Shown here in pieces: positions 18,501 through 27,020 of a DNA stretch of 64,000 bases. Position numbers and translations under genes: made by a program. The stretch is from Sulfuriflexus mobilis (GTDB taxonomy: Bacteria; Pseudomonadota; Gammaproteobacteria; AKS1). Location: positions 1,178,001-1,242,000 of the forward strand of contig NZ_AP018725.1 of the NCBI RefSeq assembly GCF_003967195.1, read 5' to 3'. Under the pieces are notes generated by a model, which did not search any database, was not told where the DNA came from, and worked only from the letters and a program-made list of their open reading frames with translations. Position 1 is the first letter of the stretch. Each line of letters begins with the position of its first letter.

Positions 18501-19545
18501 GCCTATCCCCAGTGATGCCTGGCAGCTGGAGAACCTGCCGGCGTTCTATCACATGAACTTCCGCGTGGTGGATCAGGATAACAAGGTGCTGGGTGTGGGC
18601 AGAGACCTGCCGGCCTTACAACAGGAACTGTCAGGCATGAGTGACAAGCTGTTATCGGCATTGCCGACCTCGGATATTGAGAAAGAAGAGGTCACTGAAT
18701 GGAACTTCGGTGACCTGCCCGAGGTTGTGGAGCTGGAACAACACGGCCTAAACATCCGCACCTATCCTGCGATCGTGGATGATTATGAAGAGGGTGAGTG
18801 TGTCTCTATACAGTTATTCAATGACAGGGAACAGGCCAGGGCCGAGATGCGCCCCGGGCTGCGCCGCCTGTTCAGGCTGACGGCGCGGCAGGAAATGAAG
18901 TACCTGCGCAAGCACCTGCGCCATTTTGACAAGATCCAGTTGTTCTATACCTCCATTGGCAGTAAGCAACACCTGCTGCAAGACCTGGAAGACGCCATTA
19001 TCGATTACGCGCTGTTCGCCGAGGTTGACGAGATTCGTATAGAAGAAGACTTTACCAGACTTAGCAGTGAGGCGGGCAAGAAGCTGATGCAGGTGTCTGA
19101 TGAAACCTGTGACATGATTCATGACATCCTCGCGCAATACCATAAACTCGCCAAGCGCCTGCAGGGGAATATTCCTCTGACCTGGTTTGATGCCGTGAAA
19201 GACATTAAGCAACAACTGGGGTGTTTGGTTTATGCCGGGTTTATTAGCGCCACGCCGCGCCAGTGGTTAAAACACCTGCCACGTTATATAGAGGCCATTA
19301 ACCTGCGCCTGGATAAACTGGAGCGCTCACTGGATGCCGACAAGAAGCGACAGGCAGAGGGCCAGAAGCACTGGAACAGGATCTATAACCAGATCAGTGA
19401 TGATCCGCAACAACGGCTCAGTCCGGAGTGGGAACTTTATCGCTGGATGATGGAAGAAATGCGGGTGTCCCTGTTCGCGCAGGAGTTAAAGACCTCAATG
19501 CCGGTATCAATCAAGAAACTCGATGCGCAGAGCGAACTACTTTAG
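15583..19545 (+). CDS. hrpA: ATP-dependent RNA helicase HrpA
   Basis: 1320 residues, close to E. coli HrpA (about 1300). DEAH-box motifs are all visible: GETGSGKTTQLPK (about residue 96), DEAHERS (about 192), SATIDTERF, then ILATNVAETSLTVPGI and QRKGRCGR of the second RecA domain. The HA2/OB-fold region and the long HrpA-specific C-terminal domain follow. HrpA is a cytoplasmic 3'-5' helicase implicated in rescuing collided or stalled ribosomes. It appears to stand alone; the 200 bases before it show no gene. A repeat hairpin (19604-19657) separates it from the convergent DUF1540 gene. Confidence 0.96.
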   Translation: MKMPPEPLNNLIADCMLRDQFRFRRRFRQIQQQKNKNEQVPQLAKLEADIQASALLRAGRLAGLPVPTFPDNLPVSDRREAISEAIKNHQVVIIAGETGSGKTTQLPKICMALGRGVAGLIGHTQPRRLAARSIANRVAEELQTEVGATVGYKVRFKDKVGPKSYLKLMTDGILLAEIQGDRYLNDYDTLIIDEAHERSLNIDFLLGYLKQLLPKRPDLKLIITSATIDTERFSRHFDKAPVIEVTGRTYPVEVRYRPLLEDNKAEDDKDAQPRDAQQAILDAVDELSAIDRAQGKSPGHILIFFSGEREIREAAESLRKHHPPQTEILPLYARLSAKEQNRVFSPARHRRIILATNVAETSLTVPGIHYVIDTGMVRISRYSYRSKIQRLPIEPISRSSANQRKGRCGRISEGVCIRLYSEQDFNNRPEFTDPEIKRTNLASVILQMESLRLGHIEDFPFIEPPDSRYITDGYKLLHELRAVDEHNTVTALGKEIARLPVDPKIGRMLLAAKQFTCLQELLIIGSALSVQDPRERPVDKQQKADERHRLINAGLVDGDAGDTNNKENKDKPKSDFLFYLKLWQLYEDKRKHLTQNKLRTFCKQNFLSYNRMQEWRDIYQQIFTLFKEQGVRLNTSEAGYEAIHQALLSGLLGNIGNKSIEGNEFLGPRNIRFYIHPGSWQARKPPKWVMCAELVETTRLYGRMVAQITPEWIEALAGHLIKRSYSEPHWQKGPAQVSAYERTTLYGITLCPKRRINYGPIDPVLSRELFIREALVQGDFQTRATFFKYNQSVIAEIEALEAKGRRRDILVDEQALYQFYDERIPADIYNGKAFEKWLKSIQQSQPELLYLQKEELMRHEAEHISEGQFPGTMELNGVTLKLDYHFEPGHAEDGVTVIVPLAILAQLHEASFDYLVPGLLRDKIIALIKCLPKALRKLFVPVPNYADAFLQAGDRSLPLIESLAAYMQKVSRTPIPSDAWQLENLPAFYHMNFRVVDQDNKVLGVGRDLPALQQELSGMSDKLLSALPTSDIEKEEVTEWNFGDLPEVVELEQHGLNIRTYPAIVDDYEEGECVSIQLFNDREQARAEMRPGLRRLFRLTARQEMKYLRKHLRHFDKIQLFYTSIGSKQHLLQDLEDAIIDYALFAEVDEIRIEEDFTRLSSEAGKKLMQVSDETCDMIHDILAQYHKLAKRLQGNIPLTWFDAVKDIKQQLGCLVYAGFISATPRQWLKHLPRYIEAINLRLDKLERSLDADKKRQAEGQKHWNRIYNQISDDPQQRLSPEWELYRWMMEEMRVSLFAQELKTSMPVSIKKLDAQSELL

Positions 19546-19603
19546 AACGATGGTGCTCTGAACCTCCTTTAGTTTAACAGGCATTCCAAATAGAAGGCTG
19601 GTA

Positions 19604-19657
19604 ATAAAAGGGCTCGGTGGCAAATGCGTATCGTTATCATTTGTCACCGGCCCGCTT
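19604..19657. repeat. Long hairpin repeat between convergent genes, copy 2
   Basis: AATAAAAGGGCTCGGTGGCA (from 19604) pairs with CATTTGTCACCGGCCCG (19638-19654). It is clearly homologous to the element at 5060-5120, and again lies between convergent genes (hrpA and the DUF1540 gene). One stem change is a G-T pair. Confidence 0.75.
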
Positions 19658-19661
19658 AACT

Positions 19662-19958
19662 CTAAAGTGCCTGGTACGTCATGCACTGGATGCTGTCATT
19701 CTGCATGCTGACAGAGATACTGTCAGCGCTACATTCCAGATCATTATTGAATGTGCAACTGGTTACCTTACAAGCACCGACGCCGGCCAGACCGTTTGCA
19801 TGGGTGTGGGATGGGGCACCGAGAAACGAGGTGTCGCAGCCAGGATGGGTGCCATCACCGATGGTGATAGCACGGGCATGGCATTTGTCATCCTTGTTAT
19901 AAGCACATTCGCTGATCGTACAGGTTTCCACGAAGGGCATATCGATGGTCATTTTCAT
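19662..19958 (-). CDS. DUF1540 domain protein (two Cys-rich repeats)
   Basis: 98 residues with two copies of a four-Cys pattern: CTISECAYNKDDKCHARAI ending in CDTSF, and CKVTSCTFNNDLECSADSI ending near IQC. This matches DUF1540, a small Cys-rich domain probably binding a metal; no function is established. No signal peptide is seen, so it is likely cytoplasmic. AAAGGAGG lies 6 bases before ATG 19958. It is transcribed towards hrpA, with the repeat hairpin between them. Confidence 0.85.
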   Translation of the reverse strand: MKMTIDMPFVETCTISECAYNKDDKCHARAITIGDGTHPGCDTSFLGAPSHTHANGLAGVGACKVTSCTFNNDLECSADSISVSMQNDSIQCMTYQAL

Positions 19959-20098
19959 GATGACCTCCTTTGCGCTGTTCGCAAATGGGTTTGCATTAAT
20001 ATTCAGAACCGGATAAATCTAACAGATAAACCGATTTCCAGCGAAGAGATATTATTTATGACAGGGGGGGGGTAAGGCCGAAAAATTTGAGTCAAAAC

Positions 20099-20119
20099 GC
20101 TTATATTACTAATATAAGC
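20099..20119. promoter_or_regulatory. Short palindrome GCTTATATT-ACT-AATATAAGC
   Basis: A perfect 9-base inverted repeat with a 3-base centre, between the DUF1540 gene and the decayed gene that starts at 20222. It could be an operator or a hairpin; no regulator is identifiable. Confidence 0.35.
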
Positions 20120-20221
20120 AGTGATGAATATATAAAAAAATTATAAGGAGTCGGTGTCAAATGCTACTCATTACCCAATGAGAACAATAAGGGGAAGCTC
20201 AGAACATTATAAGGAGGTCGA

Positions 20222-20376
20222 ATGAAGAACTTAATTTTGTGGGCAGCCATAAGCGTATTTGTCATTACTGCATCTGCGGGTTCTGAATCCCCTTCATAGG
20301 AGAAGAGAAGCGCGGAATTAAGGCATTATCTCAATAAGAAGTTACTGATTATCTGAATGGCAAAGGCTTGGGCTAC
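20222..20376 (+). pseudogene. Decayed gene for a small exported protein (YLNGKGLG family)
   Basis: AAGGAGG at 20211-20217 precedes ATG 20222 and a signal peptide (MKNLILWAAISVFVITASAG), but the frame stops at TAG 20297-20299 after 25 codons. Shifting frame near 20295 restores IGEEKRGIKALSQ, then an in-frame TAA (20335-20337), then EVTDYLNGKGLGY. The restored text matches a family of small periplasmic proteins that I recall as ...EIKALS..EV..YL.GKGMG..KAAELN. One lost base (probably A, giving SPYIGEE) and one nonsense change explain the damage. Similarity ends after GLGY. A hairpin with a T run at 20428-20467 may be its old terminator. Confidence 0.65.
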
Positions 20377-20760
20377 GTCAGGTTAGTAACAACGATGCTC
20401 CGACACCACGTATCTTTAAAGTATTTTCAGAACGTGCCCCATACGTTCTGGCCGACTTTTTTTGATATATAAATTCTAAAATATTAGAGATTATGCCCCG
20501 CCGAGCCGATTTTCCCCCTCATAGGTAGTATTCCCTATGCGGCGTGAACGACAGGTTTGGTGCTATGTGCGGTAATAAATAAACCAGTTTTCAATACCCT
20601 GCTATGACAAGTTAGAAGCCACATGCTTATGTACATAATCTGATAATAATAAAACTGATAAAACGTTTGCACTACGTTCCGATTTTTCCTTAAACTGATT
20701 TTGAATCTCCATGAGATCGCCCATGAAAGTAGAATAATTTACCCCGGGGGAGTTGGTGCA
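20377..20760. other. Gene-free stretch before the GGDEF gene
   Basis: No gene recognised. It contains a hairpin (CAGAACGT at 20428-20435 with ACGTTCTG at 20443-20450) followed after six bases by a run of seven T, compatible with a terminator of the decayed gene, and otherwise AT-rich sequence that probably includes the promoter of the cyclase gene. Confidence 0.4.
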
Positions 20761-22212
20761 GTGGCAGGACTCGCTGACAGTGATGAGTGGCTGGACAATC
20801 TGAAGGCTTTGGCTGAAGAGCTGAATACCATCCCTTCAGGGTCTGTTCTTCACTATAACTTGGTCCAGATACTGGAAGACTGGCAGTTCAGCCGCGCTGA
20901 AGTCGACAATACTTATACCAATCTGCTGTCGTTTTTCCTGGGCTCGCTCCAGGAAAAAGGCATTAGTACAGATGTTGCCCAGCTTACTAGTCAGGTGATG
21001 CAGGCACGGGCGCCTACCCTCAGATTTACCCATCCCGTCGGCAGTAGTGAGCCCCAGGGCGCGAACAGTACTGCGGCAGAAAGGGGGCTGCTGGGCGACA
21101 TTATCCAGTCATTGCGCCATAGCAGTATCGCCAGTCCTTCAACCCATTCCGCTGAAGACAGCCCCGAGGCTATTCCAGACATGCCGCCTGAAAGGCCCAC
21201 TTCGCCCCCGCCTGAAATGGCCTCTTCCTCTGAGGGGGGCAGAAATGGCCCCTCTGCCTACGAGGCACCTGCGGCATCCCGGCCTGCGGAGAGGGTTGAG
21301 GAGGAAGCATTACAAGATACATTCCCTGAGCTGGAAATGTTGACGCAACCCGAGGCAGAGGAGAGGGTCAATTCAGCCTACCGTATGCATCTTGACCGTA
21401 AGCATGGCGAGATTGAAAAATTACAAAATACATTGTCACAAAAGGCCATGGAGGCAATCACCCAGAATAAGGAGTTCGGTGACTTGCTGGAAATCGAACG
21501 CTCAGCATTGCAGCAGGCCAGTAGCATAACCGAAATTGGCTTACTGAAAGAAATCCTGATCGGTGGCACGGATGAATTGATCGATGGGCAACGTGAACTG
21601 GCCGATAAGCTTGAGAGCTCTTTCCAATATCTGCAATTGGTCAAATCAGACAGTGAGCGACTGCATGAGGAGTTGCATAAGGTAAGATTGTTAAGCCTGA
21701 CGGACGAGTTTACTGGTCTGCCCAATCGCCGCGCCTTCATGCGGCGATTGGAAGATGAGATCGGTCGAGTCGAACGTTACGATATACCGCTTACCATGGC
21801 GCTGATCGATCTGGATCACTTCAAGGAAATTAACGATGAGTACGGCCACCCGGCGGGTGACGAAGTGCTTAGCTGGTATGCCAGAAATGCACTATCGACG
21901 TTTCGTCATTGCGATATGGTCGCACGTTATGGTGGAGAGGAATTTGCTGTATTGTTTCCGAATACAACTTGCGTCGGCGCACTCAAGGCCCTTAATAAGA
22001 TGCGTCGACGTATTGAATTTGCGAAGTGTAAATCGTATGGTTTCACCATTAAGGTGCCGTCGTTCTCCGCCGGACTGACGGTTTATCAAGATAGTGATAC
22101 ACAGGAATCACTCATCAAACGGACCGATGATGCGCTATATATAGCAAAGAGGCAGGGACGGAACCGTATTGAGATAATAGCCCCGGAGTGTTCCAGCAAC
22201 GAAAACAAATAA
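20761..22212 (+). CDS. GGDEF diguanylate cyclase
   Basis: About 484 residues from GTG 20761, supported by GGGGGAG 8 bases upstream; TTG 20701 in the same frame is less likely. The C-terminal GGDEF domain has RYGGEEF (about residue 390) and an intact inhibitory site RHCD five residues before it, so c-di-GMP synthesis with product inhibition is expected. LTDEFTGLPNRRAF opens the domain. The first 300 residues carry a helical region, a Pro/Ser/Glu-rich linker and a coiled-coil segment before the cyclase domain; I do not recognise a sensor domain. No membrane segment is visible, so it is probably cytoplasmic. Confidence 0.92.
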   Translation: MAGLADSDEWLDNLKALAEELNTIPSGSVLHYNLVQILEDWQFSRAEVDNTYTNLLSFFLGSLQEKGISTDVAQLTSQVMQARAPTLRFTHPVGSSEPQGANSTAAERGLLGDIIQSLRHSSIASPSTHSAEDSPEAIPDMPPERPTSPPPEMASSSEGGRNGPSAYEAPAASRPAERVEEEALQDTFPELEMLTQPEAEERVNSAYRMHLDRKHGEIEKLQNTLSQKAMEAITQNKEFGDLLEIERSALQQASSITEIGLLKEILIGGTDELIDGQRELADKLESSFQYLQLVKSDSERLHEELHKVRLLSLTDEFTGLPNRRAFMRRLEDEIGRVERYDIPLTMALIDLDHFKEINDEYGHPAGDEVLSWYARNALSTFRHCDMVARYGGEEFAVLFPNTTCVGALKALNKMRRRIEFAKCKSYGFTIKVPSFSAGLTVYQDSDTQESLIKRTDDALYIAKRQGRNRIEIIAPECSSNENK

Positions 22213-22339
22213 AATCGCAATAAACCGTTTCGGTGACAACGGGTAATCATTGCGAACTGAGAGCAATACAACAAAAAACCGGATCAGAGTAGACCTCCCT
22301 GTTTCATCCATGGAGGGCCATTCTTCGAAGGAGAGCTTG

Positions 22340-23551
22340 ATGGCTATTCCGTTGATTATGCAGTATATCCTCATCGTCAGTTTTATCGCATTTGTGGGCT
22401 TGTTGTTTAGGCGGTTGTTCAGGCTGGAGCTCACGCTGAGCAGTCTGCTGGCGGGTATATTGGGGGCGGTGCTTATTGGTTATTTACATCTGGATACGGG
22501 TATCCGAGCGACAAATGTAAAAGACCTGATCTTCTTCGTGGTGTTGCCGTTACTGATTTTTGTGGCCTCCTGGCATATTAAAATTGAACAGTTTCGCTCC
22601 TGGTTCTGGGTGTGTTGCCTACTGGCGACGGTAGGTTTGTTGATATCCGCCGGGCTGACGGCGGCCGGGGTGTATTTCGCCATTGATCATCCGACGGGCT
22701 TCCCCTGGTTGGCGGCACTGCTGGTAGGGGTGATGTTGGCAGCGACTGATCCGGTATCAGTTTCGGAGCAGTTAAAGCAGGAGCATGCGCCAGAGGGTTT
22801 ACAGACGCTGTTTGAAGGTGAAAGTCTGTTAAACGATGCCACGGCGATTGTGATATTTTCTTTGGTGCTGACCTACGCCTTAAACCAGCAACCTGAGACA
22901 CATGCGGCCATCGAGTTTTCACTGGTATTTTCCGGGGGGCTGCTTGTCGGTATCTTGTTGGGAGCGGTGGCGGCAGGCCTTGTGCGACTACTCCGTGACC
23001 GTTCTGCCTCGGTTGTTATCTTGATTATTACGGCCTTCGCCAGCTTTTATATTGCCGAACATCTTCTGCATGTATCCGGTATTTTGGCGGTGATGATGGC
23101 GGCGATGAGTTCGCGTTTTTTATTAAAGGATGCTGAAGCAGCGTTACTCTCATCAGTAGTGCCGACATGGGAATGGATTGGTCTTTTTTTAAACGCCGTT
23201 ATTTTCAGCCTGATGGGCCTGCTGATTACCTGGGATATGTTTACCGATCAGTGGCTGGCGATTGTCATTGCTATCGTTGTCTCACTCTTTGCCAGAATTC
23301 TTGCCGTATATAGCATCACCTTGTTGACGCTAAAAACTCGACGGCGTATTCCATGGTCATGGGCAAATTTATTGGCCTGGGGTGGTCTTAAAGGTGCCAT
23401 CGCCATTGTGCTGGTATTATCACTACCGCTGGAGTTGGAATATTGGTGGACGATTCAGTCGATAGTCTTTGGTGTGGTGCTGTTTTCTCTGCTGGTGCAA
23501 AGTACAAGCTTCCCCGCCTTATTGAGGCGATTGCCTAAAAACCTTATTTAG
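22340..23551 (+). CDS. CPA1-family Na+/H+ antiporter
   Basis: About 403 residues from ATG 22340, which has AAGGAGAG upstream; an earlier in-frame start would add a hydrophilic leader not expected in the family. Twelve or so membrane segments are visible. The antiporter core has AATDPVSVSEQLK and EGESLLNDATAIVIF, the Asp-containing ion-binding signatures of NhaP-type carriers, and WGGLKGAIAIVL near the end. Role: exchange of Na+ or K+ for H+ across the inner membrane. It ends 12 bases from the convergent ppnN, with no strong terminator between. Confidence 0.9.
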   Translation: MAIPLIMQYILIVSFIAFVGLLFRRLFRLELTLSSLLAGILGAVLIGYLHLDTGIRATNVKDLIFFVVLPLLIFVASWHIKIEQFRSWFWVCCLLATVGLLISAGLTAAGVYFAIDHPTGFPWLAALLVGVMLAATDPVSVSEQLKQEHAPEGLQTLFEGESLLNDATAIVIFSLVLTYALNQQPETHAAIEFSLVFSGGLLVGILLGAVAAGLVRLLRDRSASVVILIITAFASFYIAEHLLHVSGILAVMMAAMSSRFLLKDAEAALLSSVVPTWEWIGLFLNAVIFSLMGLLITWDMFTDQWLAIVIAIVVSLFARILAVYSITLLTLKTRRRIPWSWANLLAWGGLKGAIAIVLVLSLPLELEYWWTIQSIVFGVVLFSLLVQSTSFPALLRRLPKNLI

Positions 23552-23562
23552 TCTTTATATAT

Positions 23563-24933
23563 TCACTTCACGATCTTGTAGCAAGGTTTGTATTTTTTCC
23601 CATCCAGCTTCATTCTGTTCTGTTCTACAAACGATGTCAGCAGGGAATCCATGTGCGCCATAATTTTTGCATCGCCCTGTATTTCAAAATGACCATATTT
23701 TTCTATGGCGCGCATACCTTCATCCTTTACATTGCCTGCAACCACCCCGGAAAATACTCGCCTGAGATTGGCGGCCAGTAAGTGCTTGTCCTGATCAGCA
23801 TGCAATACCAGATTACGCATATTTTCATGTGTGGGGTTAAAGGGGCGCTGAAATTCATCATCAATTTTAAGCAACCAGTTAAAATAGTAGGCGTCTTTAT
23901 GCTGCTTACGAAACTCGCGTACCTGCGTGATGCCCCGTGCTATTTCTTTGGCGACCCTCTGCGGGTCCTCAATTATAATGGTATAACGCTTTTTCGCCTG
24001 TTCACCCAGCGTAGCCAGGATGAAGCGGTCTATTTCTTCAAAGTACTCTTTGGCGCTTTTTGGGCCCGTGAAAATCAACGGGAAAGGGATATGTTTATTC
24101 TCGGGGTGTAACAACACGCCGAGTATATAGAGGATTTCCTCCGCCGTGCCCACTCCACCCGGGAAAACGATAATGCCATGACCAATACGTATAAAGGCTT
24201 CCAGGCGTTTTTCGATATCGGGCATGATAACCAGATCGTTGACAATGGGATTGGGTGATTCGGCAGCGATAATGCCCGGCTCGGTAACACCCAGGTACTG
24301 ACCGTTATTGATGCGTTGTTTGGCATGGCCGATCGTTGCACCCTTCATCGGCCCTTTCATGGCGCCTGGACCGCAGCCGGTGCAAATATCGAGACCACGT
24401 AACCCAACCTGGTAACCGACTTCCTTGGAATAATCATATTCCCTGCGTTTGATTGCGTGACCACCCCAACACACCACGAGTTTTGGGTCGCCTTTTGGCT
24501 GCATGATATTGGCATTCCTGAGAATATGGAAAATCGCATTGGTAATGCCGTCTGATATTTCCAGGTCAAAGATCGGGTTGGCAATAATTTCATCAGAGAC
24601 AAAAATCACATCTCGCAATACTGCGAAAAGATGCTCATTAATACCTTTGATCATCTTACCATCAACAAATGCATGTGCTGGTGCATTCAGTACTTCAAGC
24701 TTGATGCCTCTTTCCTGTTGTATGACACGAATCTCGAAGGATTGATAACGCTCCAGCAGCTCTTTACCATCATCCAGCGTGCTGCCACTATTCAGGGCAG
24801 CCAGGGAGCAGTTACGTAAGAGGCGATACAAGCCCCCTTTGCTGGTATCCAGTAATTTAGCGACTTCCGATTTGGAAAGGAGCGCCAATCGTCCTACCGG
24901 AGAAATCCTTGCATCGATGACATCATATTTCAT
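23563..24933 (-). CDS. ppnN: Nucleotide 5'-monophosphate nucleosidase PpnN
   Basis: 456 residues, as in E. coli PpnN (YgdH, 454). The central Rossmann domain carries the LOG signature PGGVGTAEEILYILG (about residue 260), with flanking N- and C-terminal PpnN-specific domains. The enzyme splits purine and pyrimidine monophosphates into base and ribose 5-phosphate and is controlled by (p)ppGpp in E. coli. Cytoplasmic. The start ATG 24933 gives an N-terminus typical of the family. It is a single gene; the region upstream contains a repeat copy (24966-24995). Confidence 0.94.
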   Translation of the reverse strand: MKYDVIDARISPVGRLALLSKSEVAKLLDTSKGGLYRLLRNCSLAALNSGSTLDDGKELLERYQSFEIRVIQQERGIKLEVLNAPAHAFVDGKMIKGINEHLFAVLRDVIFVSDEIIANPIFDLEISDGITNAIFHILRNANIMQPKGDPKLVVCWGGHAIKRREYDYSKEVGYQVGLRGLDICTGCGPGAMKGPMKGATIGHAKQRINNGQYLGVTEPGIIAAESPNPIVNDLVIMPDIEKRLEAFIRIGHGIIVFPGGVGTAEEILYILGVLLHPENKHIPFPLIFTGPKSAKEYFEEIDRFILATLGEQAKKRYTIIIEDPQRVAKEIARGITQVREFRKQHKDAYYFNWLLKIDDEFQRPFNPTHENMRNLVLHADQDKHLLAANLRRVFSGVVAGNVKDEGMRAIEKYGHFEIQGDAKIMAHMDSLLTSFVEQNRMKLDGKKYKPCYKIVK

Positions 24934-24965
24934 TTGTTACCTGCGCTTTCTGGTCTGAAAAACAA

Positions 24966-24995
24966 TAATAGGGGTTGCTGATGATAAAAGGGGTA
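24966..24995. repeat. AATAGGGG...ATAAAAGGGG repeat
   Basis: AATAGGGGTTGCTGATGATA followed by AAAGGGGTAG resembles the copy at 34287-34315 (AATAGGGGTAT...ATAAAAGGGGCG). It probably belongs to the same dispersed repeat set. Confidence 0.45.
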
Positions 24996-25088
24996 GTATG
25001 TTTCAATCCGCTTGATTTCTGGATGTTGTAAACACGGGGCACTGCCTGCGTTCTGCCCTCGGCGCATTAAGGGATTCCTGCACAGTGT

Positions 25089-25841
25089 TTACCCCTGGTC
25101 GTGACGGGCACACGGTCCGCGAAATTCAGAAGGGACATTGTCTGGGCACTGCCCGCATTGCTCGTTACCGGGTACGGCGAAATCAATTTTACGTGGATAG
25201 GGCAGGTCGAGGTTAGCCATGATGGTCTTGAATTCCTCGAGGCTCTTGGCGCCGCCGATGTGGGCATTGCGGGCCTTTTCCTGGGCAATGCTCGAGACAC
25301 GCCGCTGGTTGTAGTCATGGCAGGGATAGACCAGGGTATCGTCGGGTAGGCTGAAGTATTTCTGCTGAATGCTGTTATACAGCGCCTCGCTATCCCCCGA
25401 CTGAAAGTCGGTACGGCCGACACCATCGATTAACAAGGCATCACCACTGAAGAGCATGCTCTGCACCGGGGTATGGATCAGGTAGCCATGGTGGTGGTCT
25501 GTATGGCCGGGGGTAAACAAGGGGTGGATGTCAATATTGCCTACCTTGAAGGGCTTACCTTCCTGCAGGCCGATATCGGCACAGGCCAGTTCATCTACCG
25601 CCGGGTAGCAGATGCTTGAGCCGGCCAGGGCCTTCAGCCGTCGCGCCCCACTGAGGTGGTCGGCATGGATGTGGGTATCGATGGTATAGGTGAGTTTCAG
25701 CCCCAGTGACTGCAAGACGCTCATATCCCGTTCGGCGGTATCCAGCACCGGATCGATAATCACGGTTTCGCCGCTCTCAGGGCATGACAGCAGGTAGCTG
25801 TAGGTTGATGAGTCAGGTTCATATAGCTGTCGGAATAGCAT
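25089..25841 (-). CDS. ETHE1-like sulfur (persulfide) dioxygenase, MBL fold
   Basis: 250 residues of metallo-beta-lactamase fold. Iron-site motifs are THIHADHLSG, FTPGHTDHHHGY, FSGDALLIDGVGRTDFQ and YPCHDYNQRR; GRTDFQ is characteristic of the ETHE1/persulfide dioxygenase group. These enzymes oxidise glutathione persulfide to sulfite in sulfide detoxification or oxidation. A C-terminal tail with CGQCP is extra. AAAGGAG lies before ATG 25841. No sulfur gene is adjacent, so the pathway link rests on the family. Cytoplasmic. Confidence 0.88.
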   Translation of the reverse strand: MLFRQLYEPDSSTYSYLLSCPESGETVIIDPVLDTAERDMSVLQSLGLKLTYTIDTHIHADHLSGARRLKALAGSSICYPAVDELACADIGLQEGKPFKVGNIDIHPLFTPGHTDHHHGYLIHTPVQSMLFSGDALLIDGVGRTDFQSGDSEALYNSIQQKYFSLPDDTLVYPCHDYNQRRVSSIAQEKARNAHIGGAKSLEEFKTIMANLDLPYPRKIDFAVPGNEQCGQCPDNVPSEFRGPCARHDQG

Positions 25842-26167
25842 AAAAACTCCTTTCTAAAACGTGTAACGCTTTTCGGCATGGCTGACGAGATTATAACGCT
25901 ATGTGGGATCAGGAAATAAGAAAAAACCGTGTCAGAGGGCAATATTCTCTGGTACTAAGAATAATCTCTCTCTGAAGGCATTACAAATCCGCAATGCTCC
26001 AGGCGGCAGGTGCCGATTTCCTGATGACTACCGGTGTTATAAAATACCTCCGTCTGGCTTCACTTAGGCTTAAATCTTGGACTTTAGGGGAAAGGTCTTT
26101 TATTCTTCCCATACGCTAACCGTCTGCTGAGAGACAAGACTGTTTAACGAATTAAAGGAGAATCAGA
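25842..26167. other. Divergent intergenic region
   Basis: No gene seen. It holds a variant GTGTCAGAG repeat near 25930, the promoters of the divergent sulfur dioxygenase and MlaC-like genes, and AAAGGAG (26154-26160) for the latter. Confidence 0.4.
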
Positions 26168-26821
26168 ATGCATCTGCATCGCATCCTTACTGGCTTGACA
26201 TTATGTTTGATTTTTTTACCTGCTTATGCGAATCCTTTTCAACATTACCCGGTTTCACCACCACCGATGCAGCAGTCACCCGCTGGAGTGCTCAAGCAGG
26301 GCATAGAACAGCTCACGACATATCTTGCCGCCAGAGGGGGACAGGACTCGCCGCCTCTTGAAGTCTTTGTGGAAAAAACAATTTCCCCACTTTTTGATTT
26401 TGCCTATATGACCAAGTGGGCGGCAGGCCCTCAATATAATTATATGAACCCGCAGCAAGGTGCGGCCATGGAGCAGAAGCTGCGAGGGCACTTTCTTACT
26501 ACAATGGTTGATACGCTGGCAGAATACCGCCACGGACGAGTAAAGTATTTACGCCCCATAGGCAACCCTCAAACGGGTGAAATAACACTACGCCTGATGG
26601 CCTATCAACAAGGAGACCCTTATCCGAAGCGCTTGAGCTTCCGGATGTACAGGAGTAATCATGGCTGGAAGGTATTTGATGTATCTTCTAATGGACAAAG
26701 TGCCCTGGCCTTTTACCGGACACAATTTGCGCTGCAGGCCAGGCCGCAACCAAGCCCCTATTATAGGGCTTACTCAGGTACCGACTATCCTGGACGACAA
26801 TTTCTCCCTCCAAGGTATTAA
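26168..26821 (+). CDS. MlaC/Ttg2D-like periplasmic lipid-binding protein
   Basis: 217 residues with a signal peptide ending at PAYA. Family signatures are ISPLFDFAYMTKWAAG in the middle and WKVFDVSSNGQSALAFYRTQF near the C-terminus, typical of MlaC, which shuttles phospholipids between outer and inner membranes. Unlike a normal mla locus, no mlaEFDB genes are nearby, so this is an orphan paralogue. A Pro-rich segment after the signal peptide and a Gln/Pro/Tyr-rich tail are extra. AAAGGAG precedes the ATG. Confidence 0.8.
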   Translation: MHLHRILTGLTLCLIFLPAYANPFQHYPVSPPPMQQSPAGVLKQGIEQLTTYLAARGGQDSPPLEVFVEKTISPLFDFAYMTKWAAGPQYNYMNPQQGAAMEQKLRGHFLTTMVDTLAEYRHGRVKYLRPIGNPQTGEITLRLMAYQQGDPYPKRLSFRMYRSNHGWKVFDVSSNGQSALAFYRTQFALQARPQPSPYYRAYSGTDYPGRQFLPPRY

Positions 26822-26848
26822 AACAGGCAGCACCCAATTAGCAATACG

Positions 26849-26992
26849 ATGAAAACATCAAAGGTCAGTATTGGCTTAATTAATCCGAAAAGTCCGGATA
26901 ATGTCGGCTCAGTCATGCGTGTAACCGGCCACTTTCACGTCGACAGGGTTTATAGATGTGCTTTCACCCTGGCCACTATTATTTTTATTTAA
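26849..26992 (+). pseudogene. Truncated duplicate of the TrmH-type RNA methyltransferase gene
   Basis: From ATG 26849 the frame encodes 47 residues beginning MKTSKVSIGLINPKSPDNVG, then drifts and stops at 26990. It matches the first third of the intact gene at 29442; 42 bases (26864-26905 and 29457-29498) are identical. It keeps the canonical NVGSVMR, whereas the intact copy reads NVSSVMR. It lies 27 bases after the MlaC-like gene. It is best read as the remnant of a duplication. Confidence 0.8.
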
Positions 26993-27020
26993 TCCTAAAA
27001 CTACAATAAGGAGAAATGCA

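Noticed and set aside
19617-20075. Plus-strand frame opposite the DUF1540 gene
   Set aside because: The minus strand shows two DUF1540 Cys patterns and a strong ribosome site; the plus frame has neither.
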